NCBI RefSeq assembly: GCF_024505145.1
Contig: NZ_JANIAA010000039.1
Coordinates: 1-64,000, forward strand
DNA length: 64,000 bases
Source of the DNA: Streptomyces rugosispiralis
GTDB lineage: Bacteria; Actinomycetota; Actinomycetes; Streptomycetales; Streptomycetaceae
Reading direction: 5' to 3'
Every line of letters begins with the position of its first letter. Position 1 is the first letter of the stretch. The notes beneath the pieces are model-generated. The model ran no database searches and was not told the origin of the DNA. It was given only the letters and a program-made list of their open reading frames with translations. This document shows positions 34,486 to 42,878 of the stretch, piece by piece. The position numbers and the translations under genes are program-made.

Positions 34486-35504
34486 GCGGGAGTTCCCTTT
34501 CCTGCGAGCGGGCGCGTTGCCGACCGGCGCCGACGTGCCGGGGTCCTGGTTCGCGCTCCGGCGAGGAGATCTGCGCCGAGAATCTTGACGAAGGCGTACG
34601 CGACGATGACGACGTACAGGAACAGCAGCGTGGCGTAGGCCGAGGCAGGCCCGTAGTGCAGGTTGTTGGCTTCGTTGAAGGCGAGCACCGACAGCGTCTG
34701 CACGGAGTACTTCTGGTTTCCCACCAGCAGGTAGGGCAGGTCGAACATGCGCAGGACATCGAGGAGGCGGAACAGCACGGCGACAAGGAGGGCCGGCTTG
34801 ATCAGAGGCAGTGTGATCTTTCGAAACTGAGTCCAGGCATTCGCGCCGTCCACCCGGGCGGCCTCGTGGAGTTCGGCGGGAATGAGCTGGAGGCCGGCGA
34901 GGGTGAGCAGGCCGATGAAGGGGGCGGTCTTCCAGGTGTCGGCGATGACGACGGCCCACTTGGCCGGCCAGCCGTCCGCGGACCACAGGATCTGCTGACC
35001 CAGGAGGTTGTTGGCGATGCCGTTGGCGTCGAAGATCCATCGCCAGAGCAGGCCGGATACGGCGGTGGGAACCGCCCAGGGCACGAGGATGCTGGCCCGG
35101 AGGAAGGCACGGCCGCGCAGCGCGTGATGCATGATCAGGGCCATGGCCAGGCCGATGACGGTTTCCAGAGCCACGGTGGTGATCGTGAAGAACGTGGTGT
35201 TGCCGAAGGCGTTCCAGAATCGGGAGCCGTTGGCCCCGGTGAAGGCGTCGATGTAGTTGCGCAGGCCGACGAAGTGCTCGCCGCTGATGACGAAGCCGTT
35301 CGCGTCCAGTCCCTCCCCTCGCTGGTAGAGGGACTCGCGCAGGGCGGAGACCAGCGGGTAGCCGATGACCAGGGCCAGGACGAGAAGTGTGGGCGAGAGC
35401 AGGAAGGCAGCGAGGCGGCCTTCGCCGCGATGGGCGCGGCGGATTCCCCTTTTCGGTGCGGGCTTTGCGTGCGGTGGAGCTGCGGCGGGTGCGGAAGTGG
35501 TCAT
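34482..35504 (-). CDS. Sugar ABC transporter permease (MalF type)
   Basis: 340 aa. A basic cytoplasmic N-terminus (PKRGIRRAHRGEGR) precedes about six helices; EAA loop HEAARVDGANAWTQFRKITL then PLIKP near residue 230. It pairs with the downstream permease to form the membrane channel. It lies 82 bases after the binding-protein gene on the same strand, with GC-rich sequence between that could lower downstream expression relative to the binding protein. Confidence 0.92.
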   Translation of the reverse strand: MTTSAPAAAPPHAKPAPKRGIRRAHRGEGRLAAFLLSPTLLVLALVIGYPLVSALRESLYQRGEGLDANGFVISGEHFVGLRNYIDAFTGANGSRFWNAFGNTTFFTITTVALETVIGLAMALIMHHALRGRAFLRASILVPWAVPTAVSGLLWRWIFDANGIANNLLGQQILWSADGWPAKWAVVIADTWKTAPFIGLLTLAGLQLIPAELHEAARVDGANAWTQFRKITLPLIKPALLVAVLFRLLDVLRMFDLPYLLVGNQKYSVQTLSVLAFNEANNLHYGPASAYATLLFLYVVIVAYAFVKILGADLLAGARTRTPARRRRSATRPLAGKGTPA

Positions 35505-35586
35505 GAAAGGCTCGGTCTTCCGTGCGAGCGGTCGGGAGGAGACGACGGGCCGGACGCGGGGGAGGGGCCGCGCCCGGACCGTCCGT

Positions 35587-36906
35587 TCACGGCTGAGAAG
35601 TGATCTGCGTCAGCTTGTCCTGTAGCGAGGCCAGCGCGGTGGCGGGATCGGTCCGGCCGGAGAGCACGGGGTAGACGGCGTCCTGGATCGCCGCGGACAC
35701 ATCGCCATAACGAACGGCCTGGGGACGTGCGACCGCGGTGTCCAGCGACTTCTTGAGCCCGGCCAGGTAGGGGAACTTCTTCTGGAGGGCGGGGTCCTGG
35801 TACAGGGCGGTTCGGGTGGGAGCGGTGGACGCGGCGAGCAGGTTGGCGCGTTCGGACCTGTCGCTCGTCAGGTACGTGATGAAGTCGTGGGCGGTCGTCT
35901 TGTGCTTGGTGAACGAGGAGACGGCGAGGTTGTAGCCGCCCAGTGTCGAGGAGCCGGTGCTGTCGAGGCCGGGCAGGGGCGCGACATTGAACTTGCCGGT
36001 GACCTTGGAGGAGCCGTCGGTCTTGTTGGCCAGGTCCCACACGTAGGGCCAGTTGCGCATGAAGATCACCTTCCCGGACTGAAACGCCTGTCGTCCGTTC
36101 TCTTCCTGATAGGTGAGGTCCTCGTGCGGGATGGTGCCGTCCTTGAAGGCGTCTGCCATCCAGGTAAGCGCGGTCTTCGCCTGGGGAGTGTCGACCGTCG
36201 GCTTGCCGTTGGTGTCGAAGACATGCCCGCCGGAGGACTGCACGGCTTCGGAGAAGTTGACGACCAGACCCTCGTACTTGTCGAACTGCCCCGCGTAGCA
36301 GGACGCCTTCTTGGCCTGCGGCTGTGCCTTTATCTTGGCGCAGTCCGCCTGCATCTCGTGCCAGGTGGTCGGTGGCGTCTTGATTCCCGCGGCGGTGAGC
36401 AGATCGCTTCGGTAGAAGAGGAGGCCGCCGTTGGTCTGCCACGGCACGCTGTAGAGGGTGCCGCGGTACTTCGCCGATTCGACGGCGGCCGGGAGCAGGC
36501 TGCTGGTGCTGGTCGAGGCGGGTATCGGGTCGATCCACCGGTGGGCCGCGAATTCGGAGGTCCACGTCACGTCCAGCCCCAGCACGGAGAATGCGGTCGA
36601 CTTGACCTGGGCGTTCTGCTGGAGTTGCTGTAGTTGGGCGTCGGCGGCGGCCGGGAGTTCGTTCAGCGTGACCTTCTCCGACGGGTGGGCGGCGTTCCAG
36701 GCGTCCACCTGCTTCTGCAAGGCGCCGGAGGTGTCCTTGCCGACCGCGAAGGTGATGGGGCCACGATCGGTGCCACCGCCAGACGTGGACGTCTCGTCCT
36801 TCGTATCGCTGCTGGAGCAGCCGGCCAGGATCAGAGCGCTGGTGACTGCCAGGGCCGCCAGGCCGGCGGTTCTCGAGGTGCGCCAGGTGGTGCGGGTGCG
36901 GCTCAT
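35587..36906 (-). CDS. Sugar ABC transporter substrate-binding lipoprotein
   Basis: 439 aa. Lipobox LILAGC near residues 25-30, followed by a Ser/Thr/Gly linker. Family-1 binding-protein pattern: ITFAVGKDTSGALQKQVDAW, NGGLLFYRSDLLTAAGIKTP then PTTWHEM, and GKVIFMRNWPYVWDLA. It captures the sugar outside the membrane for the two permeases. It follows the debranching-type glycosidase gene after 90 bases on the same strand, so one long transcript from the LacI operator at 39022 is likely. Ligand unknown. Confidence 0.92.
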   Translation of the reverse strand: MSRTRTTWRTSRTAGLAALAVTSALILAGCSSSDTKDETSTSGGGTDRGPITFAVGKDTSGALQKQVDAWNAAHPSEKVTLNELPAAADAQLQQLQQNAQVKSTAFSVLGLDVTWTSEFAAHRWIDPIPASTSTSSLLPAAVESAKYRGTLYSVPWQTNGGLLFYRSDLLTAAGIKTPPTTWHEMQADCAKIKAQPQAKKASCYAGQFDKYEGLVVNFSEAVQSSGGHVFDTNGKPTVDTPQAKTALTWMADAFKDGTIPHEDLTYQEENGRQAFQSGKVIFMRNWPYVWDLANKTDGSSKVTGKFNVAPLPGLDSTGSSTLGGYNLAVSSFTKHKTTAHDFITYLTSDRSERANLLAASTAPTRTALYQDPALQKKFPYLAGLKKSLDTAVARPQAVRYGDVSAAIQDAVYPVLSGRTDPATALASLQDKLTQITSQP

Positions 36907-36996
36907 GCGGGCTCCTTGCGGTGCGGGAGGGTACGGGAAGGGAAGTGGGTGCGGCTCGCGAGGGGGCGTCGCGGAGCCGGGAGAGGGAGTCCCCGG

Positions 36997-38982
36997 TCAG
37001 GTGTGCCGAGACTCGGGAACGGCCGTCAGGAGGCCCGGACGATCGCCGGATTCGGCGCCCGCGCCCGTGGAGTCATGGCCTTCGAGGTAGTCGATCAGCG
37101 CCACGGCCCCGGCCGAGGCCCATGCTTGCGGACGGCAGGCATTGGGGTAGGCGAGAACGGGCTCACCATCATGGGCGGAGGTGCCGGCGTACAGTTCCGG
37201 AAGTCGGAAAGCGAACTCTTCGGCGGCGGTGACGACACCTTCCGCCAGTGAGTGCGCGATGGCGTGGTGACCCTCGGCGGCCAGCCCGAGCACCGCGATG
37301 GCCGTGTCGTGCGGCCAGACGCTGCCGCAGTGGTAGCTGTGCGGGTTGAAGGCCCTGCTGGTCGAGGAGAGGGTGCGCAGTCCATAGCCGCAGTCGAGGT
37401 CGGGACGCGACAGGCGACGCGCCACCAGGTCCGCCTCACGGGAGTTGAGCAGGCCGGTGCCGAGCAGATGCGCCATGTTCGAGGCCGCTCCGTCCACGGG
37501 CCGTTTGTCCGCGTCCAGGGCTATGGCGGGATAGACGCCGGTGGCGTCGTCGATCCAGAAGGTGGCGCGGAACCGCCGTTGAAGCCGGGCCGCCCAGTCC
37601 CGCCAGCGGTCGGCTCCGGGCAGTCCGAAGGCGTCGAGGAGGGTGGCGCCCTGAGTGGCGGCCGCATACGCGTAGCCCTGTACCTCACACAGCGCCAGCG
37701 GGGATGCCACGCGTCGCCCGTCCGCCCAGCGCACGGCGTCCGGGGTGTCCTTCCATCCCTGATTGGCCAGGCCGCCCCGGGTGGAGGACCGGTACTCGAT
37801 GAAACCGTCCGCGTCGCTGTCGCCGTGGGCCGTGATCCACTCCAGCGCCGCGAGCAGGCTCGGGAGAAGCGCCTCGATCTCGGCCTCGTCCACCCCTGCC
37901 TGCCAGGTGCTGTGCAGGAGGCGGACCCACAACATGGTGGCGTCGATCGTGCCGAAGTAAAGGGGAGGGATCACCATGTCGTTCAGGCGCAGAGTCTCCC
38001 GGCGGACTTCGTGCAGAATCTTGCCCGGCTCCTCCTCCGCCACGGCGTCGTGACGTTCCCCCTGGCGCCGCTGCAAGGTACGCAGTGTCCCGAGGGCCAA
38101 TCGCCGGGCACCGGGCAGAAGCAGGGAGGCCGACCACAACGCGTCGCGGCCGAAGAGGGTGAAGTACCAGGGGCTGCCGGCGGCGAGGAAGGAGTCCGCG
38201 GGCTCCAGGGGATCGGCCAGCAGCATGCGCTGAAGATCCCGCAGACTCACCTGGAGCAGTTTGCGGCGACGGAGGTCGCGCGGCTCCTCCGCCCCGGTGG
38301 TCCGGTCGGGGAGGACGGGCGGATTCCGCGGAGCGACGGACAGGAACGTACGCTGGGCCGTCTCCGGATCGTTGTCCCGGGCGATCGCCCTCAAGGTGAC
38401 CCCGGCCGGCCGCTCCGGCGCCAGGTCGAAGGTGAACGACAGCACCACGTCCGCGTCCTCGGACGTCATCTGCGCCGGAACCGGTTCCGCGGTCAGCAGA
38501 ACCTCCTGTACTGCTCCGGCCCAGCATGCGCCTCCGGCCACGCGCTGAGGATCCACGTGAGGCGCCTGCCGGCCGCCGCGCACGACATGGACCGGTGCCA
38601 GATCGGTTCGGGCACGCGCCCGCACGGTCGCCCGCACGGGGGTGGCACCGTAATTGACCAACTCCAGCCGTTCCTCGAGCCCGTCCTGGCCCACCGACCG
38701 GTAGCGGTGCATCACCACCGATGGATCGGCGCCCTCGTCACCGTCCAGGCGTACGCGGGAGGTGAAGACGGCACTCGCAGGGCCCTGAAGCCGGCACCCG
38801 ACCGGCTCGACCACAGCGTCGGCCACCTCCACCTCCAGGCCGGAGAGCACCCGGTAATCATTGGTGTAGAAGCCGTCGAGCCCCTGCGCACGTATCTGGC
38901 CGTCGCCGGAACTCAGGCACACGGAGGGTGCCCAGAGCAACGTGACCAGTTCGTGCAGAGAGCTCTGGCGGAAGTGGCTCAC
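36997..38982 (-). CDS. Glycogen-debranching-type (six-hairpin) glycosidase
   Basis: 661 aa from a GTG with GGAGG four bases upstream. N-terminal beta domain of the GDE_N_bis kind at about 10-200 (VTLLWAPSVCLSSGDGQIRA, then GLDGFYTNDYRVLS). The catalytic (alpha/alpha)6 barrel spans about 260-640, including PWYFTLFGRDALWSASLLLP, EYRSSTRGGLANQGWKDTPD (likely catalytic acid region) and CGSVWPHDTAIAVLGLAAEG. No signal peptide, so it acts inside on imported oligosaccharide. It is the first gene of the ABC operon. Amylo-alpha-1,6-glucosidase is one possible activity; related families cut other linkages. Confidence 0.85.
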   Translation of the reverse strand: MSHFRQSSLHELVTLLWAPSVCLSSGDGQIRAQGLDGFYTNDYRVLSGLEVEVADAVVEPVGCRLQGPASAVFTSRVRLDGDEGADPSVVMHRYRSVGQDGLEERLELVNYGATPVRATVRARARTDLAPVHVVRGGRQAPHVDPQRVAGGACWAGAVQEVLLTAEPVPAQMTSEDADVVLSFTFDLAPERPAGVTLRAIARDNDPETAQRTFLSVAPRNPPVLPDRTTGAEEPRDLRRRKLLQVSLRDLQRMLLADPLEPADSFLAAGSPWYFTLFGRDALWSASLLLPGARRLALGTLRTLQRRQGERHDAVAEEEPGKILHEVRRETLRLNDMVIPPLYFGTIDATMLWVRLLHSTWQAGVDEAEIEALLPSLLAALEWITAHGDSDADGFIEYRSSTRGGLANQGWKDTPDAVRWADGRRVASPLALCEVQGYAYAAATQGATLLDAFGLPGADRWRDWAARLQRRFRATFWIDDATGVYPAIALDADKRPVDGAASNMAHLLGTGLLNSREADLVARRLSRPDLDCGYGLRTLSSTSRAFNPHSYHCGSVWPHDTAIAVLGLAAEGHHAIAHSLAEGVVTAAEEFAFRLPELYAGTSAHDGEPVLAYPNACRPQAWASAGAVALIDYLEGHDSTGAGAESGDRPGLLTAVPESRHT

Positions 38983-39021
38983 ATCGCCTCCGTGAACTCG
39001 GACGGGTGGAGTTGCGGTAAA

Positions 39022-39037
39022 ATTTGAGCGCGCAAAT
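39022..39037. promoter_or_regulatory. LacI-type operator 2, in the divergent region
   Basis: ATTTGAGCGCGCAAAT: differs from the other two operators by one base. It lies 40 bases before the debranching-type gene start and 100 before the LacI gene, so it could control both. Confidence 0.8.
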
Positions 39038-39136
39038 CGCGAGGAAGCGAACCGTAGCAGACCGGACGACCGCCGACCAGGCATCGAGTTCAGGGACAAT
39101 GCACTGCGGGCGAAGCAGAAGGAACTGGAGGCGTAC

Positions 39137-40192
39137 ATGGCGGAGCCGGGACACCACGAGCCAGTGGGCGGAAGCGCTCCCACTCTCCAGGACGTGGCAC
39201 AGGCGGCCGGTGTGTCCAGACAAACCGTGTCCAATGTCCTGCACGCGCCCGAGCGTGTGCGAGCCGCCACCCGGGAGCGCGTCGTGGAGTACATCTCCCG
39301 GCTCGGCTATCAGCCCAATCGCCAAGCGCAGGCTCTGGCGCGCAGCGCCTCACACATGATCGGCTGCCGGATCCGCCCGCTGACTCCCGGAGCCCTCACC
39401 TCGATGCACGACAGGTTTCTGCATGCTTTGGCCGAGGCCGGCCGGGCGGCCGACCACCACCTTTTGCTGTTCGCCGCCGAGGACGAGTCCACGGAGATCG
39501 ACAGCGTCGGCAGGCTCCACCGCGGAGGAGCTGCTGACGCATTCGTCCTGTACGACCTGACAGCCGACGACCAACGCCCGAAGGCCCTGCTCGACATGGG
39601 GGTTCCGTTCGTCGCGTTCGGGCGGACGGATACGGGCGCCGACACCTATCCCTGGGTCGACGTGGACAATGTCCTGGGCACTCGCCTCGCCGTGGACCAC
39701 CTGGTGAATCGCGGTCATCGCCGCATCGCGTTCCTCGGCTGGCCGTCCGGCCGCACCATCGGCGACCGCCGGGCACATGGCTGGCACCAAGCCGTCGAAA
39801 GCCACCATCTCGCCTCGACCTGCGGAGTCCTGGACGTTCGGAGTGAGGACTCGGTCCAAGCGGCCATCCAAGTCACCTTCAGGCTGCTCGAACATGCCGA
39901 GCCCCCCACCGCTATCGTCACCGCCACCGACACGCTGGCCGTGGGCGCCATGCAAGCGGCTCAGCGATGGGGGCTCGAGGTGGGACGCGACCTCGCTGTC
40001 GTCGGTTTCGACGACACGCCCACGGCGGCCGCCCTGGAGCTCAGCAGCATCCGGCAGCCCATCGAGCAGGTCGGCCGGCAGGTCGTCGCGGCCCTGCTCG
40101 GTACCGACGAGGCGGGTCCCGGACGCCGGCTCCTGGAACCCCAGCTGGTCATTCGGTCCTCCAGCGCCCGGCCCGCGACCCCTCGGCGGTAG
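39137..40192 (+). CDS. LacI-family regulator of the polysaccharide locus
   Basis: 351 aa; the ATG has GGAACTGGAGG upstream. Helix-turn-helix at residues 15-45 (PTLQDVAQAAGVSRQTVSNV then LHAPERVRAATRERV), hinge with GYQPNRQAQALARS, and a sugar-binding domain from residue 72 (MIGCRIRP, then VVGFDDTPTAAALELSSIRQ). It lies in the middle of the locus. Three matching palindromes stand before the units at 31246, 38982 and 40415, so it is the presumed repressor, released by an imported sugar. Confidence 0.92.
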   Translation: MAEPGHHEPVGGSAPTLQDVAQAAGVSRQTVSNVLHAPERVRAATRERVVEYISRLGYQPNRQAQALARSASHMIGCRIRPLTPGALTSMHDRFLHALAEAGRAADHHLLLFAAEDESTEIDSVGRLHRGGAADAFVLYDLTADDQRPKALLDMGVPFVAFGRTDTGADTYPWVDVDNVLGTRLAVDHLVNRGHRRIAFLGWPSGRTIGDRRAHGWHQAVESHHLASTCGVLDVRSEDSVQAAIQVTFRLLEHAEPPTAIVTATDTLAVGAMQAAQRWGLEVGRDLAVVGFDDTPTAAALELSSIRQPIEQVGRQVVAALLGTDEAGPGRRLLEPQLVIRSSSARPATPRR

Positions 40193-40258
40193 CCCCGGCC
40201 CGCCCCACCGGCAACCCGGCCGATGCCGGACGCTCCAGAGCAATCGGTGCGCGAACCC

Positions 40259-40288
40259 TTGACAGTCCCAGCATCGGTTGGTTCTTTA
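40259..40288 (+). promoter_or_regulatory. Promoter of the six-hairpin glycosidase gene
   Basis: TTGACA at 40259-40264 and TTCTTT/TCTTTA 17-18 bases on; the surroundings match the GH43 promoter at 30971 nearly base for base in the conserved parts. Confidence 0.7.
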
Positions 40289-40299
40289 GGGTCGCCGCG

Positions 40300-40313
40300 T
40301 TTGAGCGCTCAAA
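40300..40313. promoter_or_regulatory. LacI-type operator 3
   Basis: TTTGAGCGCTCAAA, identical to operator 1 and at the same distance from its promoter. Confidence 0.85.
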
Positions 40314-40414
40314 AATCCACCGCTGACCGCGGCGCCCGGCCTCTACGGCCACCGCAGAGCACGATCAGCCCCTGTCGCCTCTGATCCTGGCGACCGACGC
40401 CCCCAGGAATCGCC

Positions 40415-42706
40415 ATGAGCCGCATCACACCGTCGCCGGTGCCGGCCGACGGACCTTCTCGCCCCCGAACCCTGCGCCGACGCCTCCTCAGCGCGGTCAT
40501 CGGGCTCGCCCTCGTCGGCTTCGCCGCCGGTGTCCAAACCCTCCAGGCCGCTCCGGCCCGTGCCGGCACGACCCAGGTCGACAGCGCGGTCATCGGCTGG
40601 GACGGAGACAAAGACGCCGCCATCGCCCATCGAGACGGCAGTTTCGACATCCGCGACGGGAAAAACACGACCGCCAGATTCGGGATCTACAACAACCCCG
40701 CATCTCTCCAGTGGTCGAATGCCGACGGCTACTACCCGGCGCTGGTGACCAGCTTTCAGCGCGACAACACCACCGTCACCATCACCAACTTCGGCGACAA
40801 GGTGACGACCGGTGGCAACGACTATGTCGCCGTCTACTCCCGCGTCACCGTGGACAACCACGACACGGTGGCCCACACCGAGGACCCGGCGCCCTCATCC
40901 GGCCTGATCCCGCTGAACGACGTGGGCAACACGGTGCAGCCCGGTCAGTCGGTCTCGCACGACTACGTCATCGCCGTCGACCGCTTCGGGGCTTCGTACC
41001 CGTGGCCCTCCGACAGCAGCCTGGCCGCGGCGGGCTCGTACGATTCCCACTACGCGCACATGACCAACCACTGGGACGGCCGGCTCGGGGAGATCGCCCA
41101 GCTCGACCTGCCGGACCCCCGGCTGGTCAACGCCTACAAGGCGGGCATGATCTACGGCGAGATCGTCAAGGACGGCACCGCGCTCAATGTCGGGGAGAAC
41201 GGCTACGACCAGGTCTGGAACCACGACCTCGTCGGCATGCTCGTCAACCGTTTCACCCAGGGCGACCTCTCCGACGCCAAGAGCCAGCTCACGCGGTTCG
41301 ACCCGCACAACTCTCCGGTCGACTACGACGACGGGCACTGGACCTTCCCCTGGCCCTGGGCCGTCTACCTGCAGAAGACCGGCGACACCGCCTTCGTGCA
41401 GAGCAACTTCAACCGCATCCAGACCGAGGCCCACCGGATCCAGACCGACCGGACCGGGCCCGGCGGCGTCATGAAGTCCACCTACGACATCGACAGCGAC
41501 GGCTACTGGACCGTCGACAACGCCGAGGCCCTCATGGGCCTGACCGCCTACCACTACATCGCGACCAAGCTCGGCAAGTCCTCGGAGGCGAACTGGGCGC
41601 AGCGGACCTACAACGCCCTGCTGTCCGCGGTGAACACAGCGCTGACCAACACCATCAACACCAACCACCTCAGCTACATCCCCTGCGCCGTGGACGCGCC
41701 CAACGACGGCAATGCCTGCGGGCAGAAGAACAACGCCAACTGGGCCGCGTTGTTCCTGTTCGGCCGCTGGAACTGGGACGGCTACCTTTTCGGCGCCCAG
41801 CAGAGCGGCCCGATGGCCACCATGCTCGACGCCACCTACAAGGACGGATTCGCCAAACTCTCCGGGCTCCCCCCGCACACCTACGGCGGCTACACCGGCT
41901 TCAGCACGGGCTACAACGCCGGGTACGGGGAGGCCGGGCTCGCTTCCGCCGACCACCGCGCCGAAGGCGTGTACGACTACCAGTTCATGATCACGAACTC
42001 GCAGAGCGCGCCGTTCTCCTGGTGGGAGGGCATCCCCACCGCCGGGTCCACCAACTGGTCACCCGGCACGCACGCCACCGCCGGAACCGGTTCCAGCCCT
42101 CATATGTGGGGTCAGGCCAACGCCTCCAAGGTGCTGCTCGACTCCCTCGTCGCCGAGAAGTCCGACGGGCAGGTCATCGTCGGCCGCGGTCTGCCCACCG
42201 AATGGCTGCGCTCCGGCGCGAGGACCAGTGCCACCGACGTCCCGATCGCCGGCGGCCACCGCATGGGTGCCACCATCACCAGCACCGGCTCCGCGGTGAC
42301 GCTGCGCCTGAGCGGTGACAGGCCCGCCGGCGGGGTGTCCTTCCAGGTACCCGGCTTCGCCGGGAACATCGCCTCCGCCACCGCGGGCACCGTGAACTCG
42401 GCCGCCGGGACGGTCACCCTCCCGGCCGGCACCACCTCCACCACCGTCACCCTCACCAAGGCTCCCGCCTTCCAGAGCTCCGGCGGTCTCGACCTCAACG
42501 GCTACTGCAAGTCGATCGGAAACACCGGTGGCGTCAGCCTCGACGGCACCACCGCCAGTGACTGGCACTGCGTCGCCCCCGACGGCGACCACGTCTCCAT
42601 GAGCATGGACGACGCCTGCACCTACGGCTACCCGTACGCGGCGAGCGTCTTCTCCCGCGCCGCCGACGCCGACGACCCCCAGAGTTGGGCCTGCTGGCAC
42701 TTCTGA
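40415..42706 (+). CDS. Secreted six-hairpin glycosidase (GH15-like) with C-terminal lectin-like domain
   Basis: 763 aa. Signal peptide at 1-50 (RTLRRRLLSAVIGLALVGFA, ending AARA-like APARAG). An N-terminal beta domain is followed by an (alpha/alpha)6 barrel at about 215-600, with LNVGENGYDQVWNHDLVGML, DSDGYWTVDNAEALMGLTAY and SPFSWWEGIP-like PFSWWEGIPTAGS. The last 70 residues (LDLNGYCKSIG, then DWHCVAPDGD and SWACWHF) with four Cys form a small lectin-like module seen on other secreted glycosidases. GH15-like is a structural statement; the substrate is unproven. It is under LacI operator 3 and ends at a hairpin. Confidence 0.8.
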   Translation: MSRITPSPVPADGPSRPRTLRRRLLSAVIGLALVGFAAGVQTLQAAPARAGTTQVDSAVIGWDGDKDAAIAHRDGSFDIRDGKNTTARFGIYNNPASLQWSNADGYYPALVTSFQRDNTTVTITNFGDKVTTGGNDYVAVYSRVTVDNHDTVAHTEDPAPSSGLIPLNDVGNTVQPGQSVSHDYVIAVDRFGASYPWPSDSSLAAAGSYDSHYAHMTNHWDGRLGEIAQLDLPDPRLVNAYKAGMIYGEIVKDGTALNVGENGYDQVWNHDLVGMLVNRFTQGDLSDAKSQLTRFDPHNSPVDYDDGHWTFPWPWAVYLQKTGDTAFVQSNFNRIQTEAHRIQTDRTGPGGVMKSTYDIDSDGYWTVDNAEALMGLTAYHYIATKLGKSSEANWAQRTYNALLSAVNTALTNTINTNHLSYIPCAVDAPNDGNACGQKNNANWAALFLFGRWNWDGYLFGAQQSGPMATMLDATYKDGFAKLSGLPPHTYGGYTGFSTGYNAGYGEAGLASADHRAEGVYDYQFMITNSQSAPFSWWEGIPTAGSTNWSPGTHATAGTGSSPHMWGQANASKVLLDSLVAEKSDGQVIVGRGLPTEWLRSGARTSATDVPIAGGHRMGATITSTGSAVTLRLSGDRPAGGVSFQVPGFAGNIASATAGTVNSAAGTVTLPAGTTSTTVTLTKAPAFQSSGGLDLNGYCKSIGNTGGVSLDGTTASDWHCVAPDGDHVSMSMDDACTYGYPYAASVFSRAADADDPQSWACWHF

Positions 42707-42736
42707 TCCAGCCCGGTCGACCCGTACCCTCGGACC

Positions 42737-42785
42737 GGCTCCCGGCCTGACGCCCCGGACATCGGGCCGGGAGCCCCCACCGTTC
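42737..42785 (+). terminator. Hairpin after the glycosidase gene
   Basis: Arms GGCTCCCGGCC (42737-42747) and GGCCGGGAGCC (42775-42785) around a 27-base loop. No T-run. Confidence 0.65.
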
Positions 42786-42878
42786 GTGAACGTGGTCACC
42801 ACGTTCAACGGCACCCCGGGCACTCGCCCGGCAGCAGTCCCTGACTCTGAGCCCCACACCGGATCTCCAGGAGTGCTT

